Below are positions 45,637 to 57,269 of a DNA stretch of 64,000 bases, one piece after another. The DNA is from Dendrophyllia cribrosa (lineage: Eukaryota > Cnidaria > Anthozoa > Scleractinia > Dendrophylliidae), in the NCBI GenBank assembly GCA_024195265.1, contig JAJLRJ010000008.1, positions 24,221,932 to 24,285,931 of the forward strand, in the 5' to 3' direction. Numbering within the stretch: position 1 is the first letter of the stretch; every line of letters begins with the position of its first letter. A model generated the notes under the pieces. That model searched no databases and was not told the DNA's origin. It saw only the letters and a list, made by a program, of their open reading frames with translations. A program made the position numbers and the translations under genes.

Positions 45637-46221
45637 AACTGTGCTTCTAGTATCATATTTAGTTTCAAGCATAAAAAAAATTATAGGTGTAAATTTGGGA
45701 TATGATGGGACTGGGGGTACGATGGGAATGAGGATATGATGGGAATGGGGATATAGAGACATAAACCTGTATAAACCAGACATAAAAGCAATAAAACCAT
45801 AACATGTTGTATCAGGAAATGAAAAAAAGTTTAGAATAATTTTTAGTAAATTTATTTATTAATAGTTATTACAACTTATGGCATTTTGACTCTTGTGTGG
45901 TTTTCTTTATTGAAGCAATTCACTTATCCACTTGGGTCTACTGTGCATTTGAAGAACTAGAGTTAATAGTTGTTCAGTTTAATACTGTTGCAATCCAGTA
46001 ATAAATTATGTTTAATGGTAGGCTAATACTTTGAGTAATGTCATGTACAAATGGCAGTACCAAATAAAGAAATTAAAATTATAAATCATACTCCATGACT
46101 GCATCAAAATACTGTGTAAGGCTGTGCTCTTAGAAGAATCATAGAGAGCCCAAAGGCTCCCGGCCATGAAATCTGGGGTGCTCTGCTCTTATTGGTACAC
46201 TGTAGTTATGTTTTCGCTCCA
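45637..46221. other. Interior of inverted repeat, right side
   Basis: GGGAATGGGGATATGA-type short repeats at 45700-45755, then AT-rich non-coding DNA. Confidence 0.45.
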
Positions 46222-47211
46222 AGATTCCTGTGGATCTTTGATCACATGATCAAGTAGGACAAGGAACGCCTGGCGAAAAAGTGTTTCGCAAGTCATTGAG
46301 CATTCGCAAGTCATTGAGTGTTCACAAGTCATGGAGTGTTCTCAAATCATGGAGTGTTGCGTGATATACACAAATATGAAACGAGAGCAGTAGCGGGTTT
46401 TAAATTCGGCACGAGCCTACATGTACAAACTTGTTTCATAAGTAATCTTACAAGGAGCAGTGAACTAGTGTGTTTTTAAAAGTAGTAATGCATAAAGTAG
46501 CGGGTTTAAAAGTCGACACGAGCCTGTAAACTTGTTTCATAAGTAATCTTACAAAGAATGGTGTGTTTTCAAAAGTAGTAATGCATTAAAATATTTTATT
46601 TAGAAAGTCAAAAGGCAGAAATTACACATAATATCTAATTTTGACCCTGAAAACATGCCATAACAAACAAACTCCTCCATGTGTTATCTGCATAAGAATA
46701 ATTTTATTGTATGGGAAAGAGGTGTTGGCGAACACTTTGATGCGGCTGTTATCGATATTTGCGTAAGAAAATCGAACACCCAGGTCAATGTTGAAGAGAA
46801 AACCTAAAAAATTATTCTTGGAACATCTCAAACTTCGGTAAAAATGCAAAGAATTGATACAAAGCGGCAATTATTATTGTCTGAAAGATTTCACCCTTGA
46901 GAGGTTCAGTTTGCAGCATATACAGCTGAGCCATAAGAAACGTAGCATATCGATAACCAAGCGGTAAAGTGGTCCATGGCAAAAAAAGGCAGGTTTCAAC
47001 GATGGTGAAAAGAAACAATAATCTGCCCATTGTTTCACAGAAAGGATACGTTTATTTTTATGCTGTTCATGCGACCAAATACTGGAAAGCCGCGGGTGGA
47101 GAAAAGTTTATACCTGTTTGATGAATACTCGAGAATAAGCAGCTCTCTGATTTATCAAATAGCGGCCTATAGACTCACCAAACTTTACAGTATTATATTA
47201 TCCCTTAGAAT

Positions 47212-47386
47212 CAGGGGCGTAGCCAGGAATTTTTCAGAGGTACGCACGATCACTGTTTTCGATTACTCCCTCTACCTCCTCCCCCCCCCCCCCCCCCCAC
47301 CCTAAGTCCCAAATCTTTCTTTTTCTTCCACTTTTTCAGGTACACATGTGCATACGCGTGTACAGGTACATGTAGCTACGCCTCTG
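47212..47386. mobile_element. hAT-like MITE with AGAAT duplication
   Basis: CAGGGGCGTAGCCAGGAA at the left, GTAGCTACGCCTCTG at the right; AGAAT flanks both sides (47207-47211, 47387-47391). Contains a C-run of about 19. Confidence 0.85.
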
Positions 47387-47955
47387 AGAATATACATGTA
47401 TACGCAAAGACAAGATTTTTGCACAAAAACAAATTCACGTTGTCATCTTCAGGACCTTTTGTTCTGCTTTGCTCGGAAACTGGGGTCGTAAACTTTATTT
47501 GTATCAAATACATATTCTGGATCATTTGGAACCTATTTATGCATCTTTTTCCAAGCTAGCGATGCACACATCTTAGTCATACATGTACAAGAAGAATACA
47601 ACGATTTTCTCTTTGGCTTAATTTTGGGTACAAGTCGTGAAATGTTTTCTAATCGCATGAGAGCTAAGAGATTGGAAGACGTCCGATGATCGGATTTCAC
47701 CTCACATAATTTATTGAATTGTAAGCCAAAATCTACATTTCTTGGATCAGTTTTTCACTCCCTAATGTAACATTGCCTTTTATTTATTATATTTGAAGCT
47801 CGAAAAACATCCAGGTCATGTTAACTGCTGATTTCACCGATTTTTCATATTCAAAACACATCCCGCTCATACAAAGCCTTTGAGCTGACAGCAAACTTTG
47901 TCTGAGTCACATAGGGGGTCTATCTATTTTTAGTAATTGTGCGCAGCGCTATCTA

Positions 47956-48042
47956 AGCAGTTGAAAAAGAAACCTGAAAAAATTAATTCAGGCTTGAACA
48001 TTCAAGCCTGAATTTCTTCAGGTTGCTTCTTCAACTGCTTAA
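47956..48042. mobile_element. Small hairpin element
   Basis: TAAGCAGTTGAAAAAGAAAC and CAGGCTTGAA are mirrored by TTCAAGCCTG and TTGCTTCTTCAACTGCTTA. It interrupts the right arm of the long inverted repeat. Confidence 0.7.
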
Positions 48043-48090
48043 GTTGAAAGCACACTGCAAGGATCACAAATTTCACTCACATATCGTATT

Positions 48091-49024
48091 TGCTACATGT
48101 ACCATGCATTGCCATCGCTAAGCTTTTACAGTATCATCACAGTACCGTACTAGCGACAGGCCACCTTGCTGTACTTAGGGGATCTGTATAGAAGACTTTG
48201 CACTTGTTGGAGAATCATGGGGAATCAGGGCAAACATGCCGCCAAACACAGTGTTTGTATGGGAATCCAGCATCAAATAATGTCGGTAAAATTTAAATTT
48301 TCTAATATTTGTGAATTGAAAACTTATGACACAGCCCAACAAGTGCAAAGTCTTATATTAAGGTCAGGTACAATTGGCGACAAAATTGTTACCGGTAAAA
48401 TATTGTTAAGACACCTGATCACTGGTACAACATTGGATAGGGGGTGGGGAGTGAAGATCACTTTTTTGAGATAAACTTTATACGGTACATGTATAAGTTC
48501 AAGAAAAGGTGGCCAAAAGTCATTTTGGACAGTGTCTCAACTAATTTTGGCGTTGATTGTCTATTCATGGATTTGGATTTTTGAGGGCTTTTCAGGAGAA
48601 GTCAGATCTTGATGATATGCCCTAATTCACAGATTTTGCAGGTGTTTCAAGGCCAGGCAACTATGTGATAATTATTCATTACTGCAAAGTTCTATGCAAT
48701 CAAATGGGTGAAATAAGATAGTTAACACACATGACAGTTTTCAATGCTTAAATGAGCCATGCCAAGATTTTCACCTTGAGGCTTTGTTTTACATGTAGTC
48801 TTGTAAACTTGACCAATTCTGCCTCTAGGATCAACTGTGTATATCAATTACTCCCAGTTCAGTAGCAAATTTGTTTTTATACAGTGCTCATAATTAAATT
48901 ACTTCACTGTAGATACCATGACATGCAATATGTGAGACACAGTTCACCTTTTGTTGTTGTTTATTTCACGAGAATGGCTGTTTTTTTTTCATAAAACATT
49001 GTCTAAATAAAATTAAAAAACTAC
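48091..49024. other. Non-coding stretch, partly duplicated at 50.5 kb
   Basis: 48419-48545 resembles 50505-50630 (ACAACATTGGATAGGGGGTG, then GAAGATCACTTTTTTGA). The 102-codon frame at 48166-48474 has no recognised domain. Confidence 0.5.
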
Positions 49025-49139
49025 CATGGAACACTGGCCATAAATTACATGTATAGGTTATTGTTAAGTATGGTGAATCGTTGGGATCCAGCCTATTCCG
49101 TACTTTACGACAACCTATAATTTATGGCCAGTATTCCAT
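49025..49139. mobile_element. Foldback MITE, ATGGAACACTGGCC ends
   Basis: ATGGAACACTGGCCATAAAT is mirrored by ATTTATGGCCAGTATTCCAT; a second pair surrounds TATAGGTT/AACCTATA. Non-coding. Confidence 0.75.
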
Positions 49140-49257
49140 TAGACATTCCATTCATTTAGACAATCTTTTATGGGATGACAACGTTTAAAGTGGAGAGAAT
49201 TCCAATGTTTCATTGAATTAACTTCACCATTGTGCAAGTAGAAGTACAGTATAATAT

Positions 49258-50185
49258 GAAGGGCTCTGGGCAAGACCATCCTAATTGAATGACTTTTTGG
49301 AAATTTTTGACTGAAATCTTGCTTTTTTGGCCTCAAAAGGGACAGACTTACCTAAATTATGACTGGATCATGTAAATATGACTGAAAGAATTTTAACCAG
49401 GTCAATTAATCTTCTATTTTCAAAAAGAATAAAATTTTATCTTGAAAAGATAAACGGGGTGTACTAATTAAGGCCCAAGATGTGATTTTAAGTACCTTGA
49501 CAATAATGAGTCACTATTTTGACAAAACTGTGCTTTTAAGGCCTGTTTACTTGTGGTTACTCGTTGTACATGTATTTAAAAAACAACCGGATTTTGAGGG
49601 ATTAAGGCGCTAGTCTCGTTTGAGATGCTCCAAATTCTTACTTTTTTCTCAAACTATTTGTTATTTCTGCTCTTGATTACTGAAAAAAATTGTGAAAAAC
49701 ATTGTAGTGATACGCATACAGTATGCCACATCCTCACTGAATCGCATGACCCTGTCATGCGATATTCTATATACTGGCATATTCTATATACTGGCATTTC
49801 TTTTCAATAAATTATTATTAAATCGATTCTTGACTGTAAATTATTTTCAACTGAAGGGCTCCTGGCAAGAACCTCCTGAGTACTTTTTTGAAAAATTTTC
49901 ACTGAAATCTTGGATTTTTGGCCTCAAAAGGGACTCACTTGCCAAAATTATGACTGGATCATGTAAATATGACTGAAAGGATTTAAACCAGGTCAACAAA
50001 TCTTCTATCTTTGAACAGAATAATTTTTTTTGAAAAGATACATAGGGTGTCCTGGGGGCCATAGGGTGTCCTGGGGGCCATAGGGTGTCACGGGCCCAAA
50101 ACATTTTCTCAAAGATGTGGTAAGTACATGTACGTTAATAATAAATCATTAATTTGACAAAACTGTGCTTTTAAAGGCCTACATG
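49258..50185. repeat. Direct repeat pair, ~300-bp units
   Basis: 49258-49545 and 49850-50185 share GAAGGGCTC, TTTTGGCCTCAAAAGGGAC, ATGACTGGATCATGTAAATA and GACAAAACTGTGCTTTTAA. With the 48419/50505 match, this points to an old tandem duplication of a ~1-2 kb block. A 23-bp CATAGGGTGTCCTGGGGGC repeat occurs near 50042-50090. Confidence 0.7.
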
Positions 50186-52226
50186 TAAAACATACAATTT
50201 TAGTGAAAGTTGCCAAACATACAAAGGACGTTCTTGTTGGGAGCCCTTCAATTACATGTATATTGCACAAAAAAATGAAAATGTCCTTGTCCAGATCAAC
50301 AATTCAATAGTACTTGAGCTATGCGATGAGTACTGTTTATGCTTTTAATCCAGTTTTCTCAAGAATACAATATTATTGGCAACAAAATTGTTGAGACATT
50401 TTAGTAAAGAGGTACAGTATGTTTTGGGAAAATAACAAACCTGAACCTCCCACCCCCTCCCCCCCCCCCCAACCGAAGTTGTGTTTCTTGTTGCCCACAG
50501 ACTACCAAATCACCAGTACAACATTGAATAGGGGGTGGGGGGTGAAGATCACTTTTTTGATATAACCTTATGGTACATTTATAACTTTAAGAAACGGGAG
50601 CCAAAAGTGTCTCAACTAATTTTGACATCTGTACAATTGACAGAATACATCCTTTTCAAAAACCTTACTAGCTACTGTTAATAATGGTAGAATAAAAATA
50701 TAGTAAAAATTTTCATCTGAAGGTGACTCCAGCACATTTCCAATAGCTGTTGAGCCTCGGTCAAACAAACAGTGCATGATAGTCAATGATAGCTGTGCTT
50801 TGTTCCCTAACTATTATTGATTGACACTAAATGCAGTTTAGGCAAGGTTAAACTCCAGACATTCAGTTTGGTCAGTGGTTGTGCCACATGCGAGTATGCT
50901 TCATGCGGGGTGGCTATGGGATATTTCAGGGGCGGCAAGGTGTTTCGCGTGTTGCACATGTTTGCGGATCACATACAAGCTTTTGCGGATCCTTGAGAAG
51001 TTTTTGCGATATTTGTGGATCTTTGCTCCCACTCCTCCCACCCAGATGTACATGTAGGTTAGTTTAAGGTAAGTATTCCACTGATTCCATCAGTGTGACG
51101 GTGCCTGGTGGTTGACACTTGCAGGGTTGCCATGGTTACCTCAATGGCCATGCTTCCACCATCCTGTAAGGCACCAATTCCCAAGCTCATCATTTGTCGA
51201 TGAGTTTAACTATCGCTCACTATGGTGTTGGCAATCAAATGGTGTGTGATAGGGCTGAGACCTCACCTGACTCTCAACTTCTATTGCAGGGGAACAAACA
51301 ACTTTTTGCCTGGCATTTTCTTTATTTTCAGGCATCAACCGAAACTGTTACCTGTTTTTTAAATCTTAAGCTGCGCCTGCTACTCTTGTTGGCAGCAGCT
51401 GACCACAAAACTATCACCAACTATCACAAAAAAATTATTTTACATTTCAAAGTGAATGTAGTTAATGATAGTGCATGATAGTTGGTGGTCAAACAAGAGC
51501 ATGAGTTTTAACTATCTCTACTATCATCGACTATCATCAACTGCCATCGACTATCATGCGGCATTTGACCAGGGCTTTAGAGATGGTGCTATAGTTGGTG
51601 CAGCCAATTTGAGAACTTTGGCAGATATTTTAACAAGCCCAGTGGTTTTTGAGGGCTTTATATTAGTCCAGGTTAGCAAAAGATTTCTCACCAGGGTTGG
51701 CAAAAACTCAAAAGTTGAGTTAGCAGGCTTGATGTAGCTATCATAAGTTCTGCTGCAGTTATTATTAATTTTTGTTTGTTGGAGAAATCTGATAGCAGCC
51801 TGGTGCTGTTATTAACAAAAATAATTAATGATCATTAAATGCCTGAGGGATGAGGTTGGCTACGAAATAATACTAAATAGAATCATTTATACAAAGTTCA
51901 CTAACGGTCAGGGAGTTGTTACATTTATTGTTACCTAAAAGGTGATTAATCATATACATTGTACCATCTTTTCTTTGGGTTATTAGTGTTATAGATGCCT
52001 TCAATTTTAGCACTGAAGTACCTAGACTTAGCTTTGTGCAATTCAATAGTGTCATCATTTCTAGGTTTCTGATAGACTTCTCATTGCACCTGAGAGCAGT
52101 ATAGTGAAGGCTCGCTTTTTATTATAATCTTGATCTTGATCACTTATAAGTAGCTTTATCTGGAAGTGGATCCTGGATGGGGGTGTTATTTCAATTTTAT
52201 GACTTATTTATAATCTTTTCTTGTAT
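50186..52226. other. Stretch upstream of the zinc-finger exon
   Basis: No confident exon. A C-run lies at 50451-50470. TATCATCGACTATCATCAAC-like short repeats lie at 51505-51555. The open frames at 50875-51067 and 51194-51737 have no recognised domain. 52206-52228 (ATAATCTTTTCTTGTATAG) looks like a splice acceptor for the next exon. Confidence 0.5.
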
Positions 52227-52256
52227 AGGAATACAAGAGTCATTAAAGGTAAAAAC

Positions 52257-53948
52257 ATGCAACGTGTCCTAGAAGGAGGGGTAAACCAAAAAACGCGAGA
52301 AAAGAAGTGCAGCAGAGGCGAGAAACATTACAAGTGCAAGTATTGTGATAAGTGGTTTAACAAGTCAGGAAATTGCAAGACGCATGAACGAATTCACACA
52401 GGAGAAAAACCTTACAAATGCAAGTATTGCGATGAATACTTTACAGATCTATCAAATTGCAAACAACACGAACGAATTCACACGGGACTGACACCTTACA
52501 TATGCACTCATTGTGATAAGCGGTTTAGACACTCATCACATTGCAAGTCACACGAAAAAATTCACACAGGAGTGAAGCCTCATAAGTGCAAGTATTGTGA
52601 TAAGCGGTTTAGCCAGGCATCAAGTTGTAAGGTACACGAACGATTGCACAAAGGAGTGAAACCTTATAAGTGCAAGTATTGTGATAAATACTTCAGCGAT
52701 CTATCACATTGCAAGCAACACGAAGGAATTCACACAGGAATGAAACCTTACATATGCACGCATTGTGATATGCGGTTTAGACACTCATCAGCTTGCAAGA
52801 AACACGAAAAAATTCACACAGGAGTGAAGCCTCATAAGTGCAAGTATTGTGATAAGCGGTTTAGCCAGGCATCAAATTGTAAGGTACACGAACGATTGCA
52901 CAAAGGAGTGAAACCTCATAAGTGCAAGTATTGTGATAAGCGGTTTAGCGAGGTATCAACATGTAATCTACATGAACGAATTCACACAGGAGTGAAACTT
53001 CATAACTGCAAATATTGTGATAAAAACTTTAACCAGTTATCAGATTGCAAGAAACACGAACGAATTCACACAGGAGTGAAACCTTATAAGTGCAAGTATT
53101 GTGATAAATACTTCAGCGATCTATCAAATTGCAAGAAACACGAACGAAATCACACAGGAGTGAAACCTCATAAGTGCAAGTATTGTGATAAATACTTCAG
53201 CGATCTATCAAATTGCAAGCAACACGAACGAATTCACACAGGAGTGAAACCTTATAAGTGCAAGTATTGTGAGAAATGCTTTAGTGAGCAATCATATTGC
53301 AAGAAACACGAGCGAATTCACACAGGAGTGAAACCTCATAAGTGCAAGTATTGTGATAAATACTTTAGTGATCTATCATTTTGCAAGAGACACGAACGAA
53401 TTCACACAGGAGAGAAACCTTATAAGTGCAAGTATTGTGAGAAATGCTTTAGTGAGCAATCAGCTTGCAAGAGACACGAACGAAGAATTCACACAGGAGA
53501 GAAACCTTATAAGTGCAAGTATTGTGAGAAATGCTTTAGTGAGCAATCATATTGCAAGAAACATGAACGAATTCACACGGGAGTGAAACTTCATAACTGC
53601 AAGTACTGTGATAAAAACTTTAACCAGTTATCACATTGCAAGAAACACGAACGAATTCACACAGGAGTGAAACCTCATAAGTGCAAGTATTGTGATAAAT
53701 ACTTCAGCGATCTATCAAATTGCAAAAAACACGAACGAAATCACACAGGAGTGAAACCTCATAAGTGCAAGCATTGTGATAAATGCTTTAGTGAGCAATC
53801 AGCTTGCAAGAGACACGAACGAATTCACACAGGAGAGAAACCTTATAAGTGCAAGTATTGTGAGAAATGCTTTAGTGATCAATCATCTTGCAAGAAACAC
53901 GAACGAATTCACACGGGAGTAAAAACCTTATCAGTGCAAGTATTGTAA
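52257..53948 (+). CDS. C2H2 zinc-finger protein, 19 fingers (terminal exon)
   Basis: 563 codons from the first in-frame ATG; an exon could start at 52229 after an AG acceptor, so the true start may lie upstream. Residues 27-552 are 19 tandem fingers, C-x2-C-x12-H-x3-H, with TGEKP/TGVKP linkers; finger 14 has one extra residue between its His (HERRIH). Each finger has Cys where the core Leu normally sits (for example FSDLSNCKKH). Helix positions -1, 3 and 6 vary between fingers while the frame does not, as expected for a sequence-specific DNA-binding nuclear protein. Fingers 2-4 and 5-7 are a block duplication. No KRAB, BTB or SCAN domain is in this exon. The array ends by a frameshift into TLSVQVL and stop. 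Likely a transcription regulator; target unknown. Confidence 0.9.
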   Translation: MQRVLEGGVNQKTREKKCSRGEKHYKCKYCDKWFNKSGNCKTHERIHTGEKPYKCKYCDEYFTDLSNCKQHERIHTGLTPYICTHCDKRFRHSSHCKSHEKIHTGVKPHKCKYCDKRFSQASSCKVHERLHKGVKPYKCKYCDKYFSDLSHCKQHEGIHTGMKPYICTHCDMRFRHSSACKKHEKIHTGVKPHKCKYCDKRFSQASNCKVHERLHKGVKPHKCKYCDKRFSEVSTCNLHERIHTGVKLHNCKYCDKNFNQLSDCKKHERIHTGVKPYKCKYCDKYFSDLSNCKKHERNHTGVKPHKCKYCDKYFSDLSNCKQHERIHTGVKPYKCKYCEKCFSEQSYCKKHERIHTGVKPHKCKYCDKYFSDLSFCKRHERIHTGEKPYKCKYCEKCFSEQSACKRHERRIHTGEKPYKCKYCEKCFSEQSYCKKHERIHTGVKLHNCKYCDKNFNQLSHCKKHERIHTGVKPHKCKYCDKYFSDLSNCKKHERNHTGVKPHKCKHCDKCFSEQSACKRHERIHTGEKPYKCKYCEKCFSDQSSCKKHERIHTGVKTLSVQVL

Positions 53949-54060
53949 TAAATGCTTTAGTCAGTTATAAGCTTGCGCAAGACACGTGAATGAATGCACA
54001 CAAGAATGAAACCTCATAAGTGCACGTATAAACAATACACCCTTCTACGCCTTTGTGATA
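53949..54060 (+). pseudogene. Relic of further zinc finger(s)
   Basis: After the stop, shifted frame reads a finger start (QCKYCNKCFSQL), then a TAA replaces the codon before the Cys, and degraded HVNECTQE and a new PHKC-like start follow. An extra A in the AAAAACC run at 53931 explains the frameshift. The array was once at least 20-21 fingers long. Confidence 0.75.
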
Positions 54061-54422
54061 ACAGGAATTATTGTTAAGTTTCACTCGCTTTGCGGTAAAA
54101 ATATAAAAATCCAGCGTAGAATTATTTTCTCTTAGTTTTCTAGTACGATAACCATAACACCTGTTTTAGCTGTGAAGCATAAGAACCTGCAAAAGTCCTT
54201 TTGTTAAGTTGTTAGTACCTGCGTTACTTTGAAAGTAATTAATGTTGCATAGCTTGGTTTTAGTCTCATCCAATAGGACTTCTGAAATGTTTGTTTATGT
54301 TTTCAAACAAGGCTTGTTTTGTTATGATGTAATTCAAATTGTGCGTTCGGGTAGTCTTAAAATGTCTATGAAATGTAATTTATTTTTTGATGTATCGAAA
54401 GTTTTACCTTTTTAGACCTTGG

Positions 54423-54428
54423 AATAAA
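54423..54428 (+). terminator. Candidate poly(A) signal
   Basis: AATAAA about 475 bp after the zinc-finger stop codon, in AT-rich DNA with T-rich sequence about 30 bp on. It is the nearest plausible 3' end signal for that transcript. Confidence 0.4.
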
Positions 54429-55690
54429 AGGTTTAAAGTGTTAGAGACGATGCAAAACGCTTTTTTTATGGTCTTAAAGTTAGGTTGTTGGCGCTAAAAA
54501 GTGGCTCCAATTTGTGCGCGGCCAAAACCAGTGTCATATTACACTGTGACGTAAATAGTTGTACAAACTGCTGCGGGAATATAGAGAACAAGAGAGCTGA
54601 CAAGAGATGTCGCTAGAGGTGGACAATATTATGTGGCGAGCGGCCTCAAACATCACGAGATATTAGAATTCTTCGATTACAGAGGGTGTAACAAAGCTTT
54701 ATTTTGCTCCAGAGGAAAATAGACCGGCGAAATACACCGGCGAAATACACGAAATTTGTTCGCCGACGCTGATTTCCCTTTCGTAAACGGTCGATGCCAT
54801 CATTAGCATTCATTAGTAACCAAGCCTTTTGTAATGGTCGATGCTATTTCTCTGTAGTTTATGCGTGGTTTAGGACGAAAGTAGGCTATCATTGTTAGAT
54901 AAAATTGGGCCTAGGTAAAGCGATTATTAGATCTATGCTAGATTCGCGGTTAGGTAAGATTTAGGGTTAGGGTGACCCGTTATTGATATATATTAAGAAA
55001 AGCACCTTTTATAATTAAATTTTTCTTGGGTTTGCCGGATCAACCCAGTGGTCTAGTGGTAAAGGAGAGATGTTAGCACGCAGAGGTTCCGGGTTCCGGG
55101 TTTAAGTGTCGCTAAAATGGCATCGACCGTTTACGAAAGGGAAATGTGCTTCGCCGACATCGGAAAGGGTTAAGGGATGCTGTTTTCAATGAAAGCGCTT
55201 ATTGTTAAAATTAATATTATTTTGCAAAAAAAAAAAACATTCCGGCCAGTGAGGCCGTCAAGCATAATTTTGCAATCCATATCCTGTTTAGAAGTTCCTT
55301 TGAGCCTCAGCTCGACTGGAGAGCCGTCGAAGTCAGCGAGGCCTACAAAAATATACTGACTCGATCGGCACTGACTGGCGAGTAATATAAATGTTTATAC
55401 GGCATTCCGAATTATAAAATTCAAAGTGAAGCGACGCAAGTGTTCTCTAGTAGGCTTCTATTCTACGGAACATCTATCAAAAGTGAAAACTATATTGACA
55501 TGTACAAATGCCTAAGACTATTCGTAACAAAATACATCGCTGAATCATTGCGTGTTCGATCAGATCAATTTTATACAATGAAATATAAATCAGACATATA
55601 AACACGATACTTTGAACTCACTCACAAGCCACCAAGTGGTTAAAATTTCCAGAAACGTTCAATCGCTGGCAAGACACTGAACTAAGAAGC
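54429..55690. other. Non-coding stretch
   Basis: Contains CTTTCGTAAACGGTCGATGCCAT (54778) and its complement near 55119-55142, bracketing ~350 bp as a possible TIR element, with a tRNA-like segment inside it. Also ACATTCCGGCCAGTGAGGCC near 55240. No gene recognised. Confidence 0.45.
55036..55108 (+). repeat. tRNA-like SINE head
   Basis: CAGTGGTCTAGTGGTAAAGG resembles an A box and GGTTCCGGGTTCCGGG a duplicated B-box-like segment. It is too degenerate to be a functional tRNA. Confidence 0.4.
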
Positions 55691-56605
55691 TTAAGGTGGC
55701 TCGCGGCAGTTTTTGAGGATCCACACACCTCACATTTGAGCGCCCATAGCGTCGGTGCTAGAGCTCGGATTGACTAGCCGTTAACACAGATAGCTTCTTA
55801 AAGATTGAACTTTCCGATAATGTCAATTTAATTAGCATCGGAGCTACCATGGCAACACGGCAATGACGTCACCCAATTTACATATTGTCCATTTTCGTGA
55901 GAACCTGACATAAACTTTTAAACCCACCTACCGTACGTTATACTTCAAAGGTAGGGCTACAAGTACTGCAAGTTTGGGCAAAATCTCAGAGAGCGTTTTT
56001 GAGAAAATCCGGGCTACTTTATTCTTTGTTAAAATTAGCAATTTGATATTGCTTTTCTTTAATCACGAATTAAAGGAGTGTAATACGCTTTTTTAAATAA
56101 TTTTTTGGGTTGGAGAAGGTACCCTTAGCCTCAGGCTATTTTGAGAAAGAGTGTGAAGCAAATTGCTTTTTCCGATTTCCGTCGAGGCCGCACTATATAA
56201 GATGGTATATTTACTCATTTTTTTTTATTTTGTAGTGCTCCTGTGAAAAATGCGATTATAAAAAAACTCATCGATAAATTTCCTTTAAAATCTCACGACG
56301 AAAGCATTAATGTCTGGGAGTTTCAAGGACATTGAATATTGGTAAGGCTGTCAAAGAATCACAAACGTACAGGGAAGTTTTGCATTCTTAAACGCAAGCT
56401 CCTTCATCAAAAGTCTTGTTGAATCCTTGTACGTTGCCAGTCTTTTCCCTTTGTTACAATTCTACATATTTGTGTGTCGAGTTGTAAGCTCGCTTATCGC
56501 TTCGCTGCTCCCGCCACGTGCCCTTGACTGAGTTTAATAAATTAGCATAAACAGTTTAGGTCACGCCGTTAGTGTTGTAACGCGCGCAGTTTCCGACAAG
56601 CAAAA
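55691..56605 (+). repeat. Left TIR of Mutator-like transposon
   Basis: Mirrors the right TIR over its full length, with landmarks GCTACCATGGCAACACGGCA, TCGAGGCCGCACTATATAAG and CGCTTATCGCTTCGCTGCTC. Transposase exon 1 seems to begin right at its inner edge, so the TIR should hold the promoter. Confidence 0.88.
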
Positions 56606-56700
56606 TGACGAGAATGTCCGACAGACGTCGAAAAAGAAAAGTGGCAAGTCTATTGCAAAACCCGAAAATGTTGAAGATAGCAAAGGTTTCTGAAAACGAG
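56605..56700 (+). CDS. Candidate first exon of the transposase
   Basis: ATG at 56605 opens a basic leader (MTRMSDRRRKRKVASLL), compatible with a nuclear localisation signal, up to a GAG|GTAAAA donor at 56700. A poly-pyrimidine acceptor, TTATCTTTTCCTAG, ends at 57259 before the main coding region. The joined frame meets a TAA soon after that acceptor, so either decay or a slightly later acceptor must be assumed. Position just inside the TIR supports it. Confidence 0.4.
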
Positions 56701-57269
56701 GTAAAACTTGCGATTTTTGTGATTTTGACGCTCTTTAGCGCTCTTTCTCTTTTTATTATACACCAAATGCAACTATGGCCGTCTGGCAATTTTTTGTTTG
56801 GCCAGGTTTTCAGAGAAATTAATGATATCACGTAAACAAGTGCTGTATGCTCAGTGTATCATCTTGCAAAGTTTGAGTGTTTTTGGTTTAACGGTTGCAA
56901 AGTTATGGTTCACTGAAATTTTAAGCATTTGTATGAGAAAAGACATTCTATCCTCACTAGCACCGCTTTCATGTTTTTCCCAAAATTTGATTGCCTACAA
57001 CTTCCTTCTCCTAAAATAAGAATATGGCCTTGATAATGCACACAATGACTTATTTTGACCTGATCTTTATCATTATTCAATCGCTTTTCTTTTCTTGAGA
57101 ATCTGTCCAAACAAAACATTGTTGGACGGCCATATTTGCATTCGGTGTATAAAGAAATAGTAAATGAAATTGAATCAAAGTAATAACGTCAAAATGAGTG
57201 AAATTTGGTGCAATTTGCATAACGAAAATCTTAAATGCTTCTTAATTATCTTTTCCTAGCAACGATAAG

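Larger units (their letters stand above)
46222..48090. repeat. Right arm of long inverted repeat, interrupted
   Basis: 46222-46664 and then 47886-47935 and 48045-48090 mirror the left arm. Extra DNA lies at 46665-47885, which contains a hAT-like MITE, and at 47936-48044, which contains a hairpin element. Minus-strand frames of 72 and 82 codons at 46622-47030 have no recognised domain. Confidence 0.7.

Noticed and set aside
46622..47030. Two overlapping minus frames (82 and 72 codons) with membrane-like stretches
   Set aside because: They lie within an insertion in a repeat arm, overlap each other and have no recognised family.
53353..53586. 77-codon frame inside the zinc-finger exon
   Set aside because: Out-of-frame shadow of the finger array.
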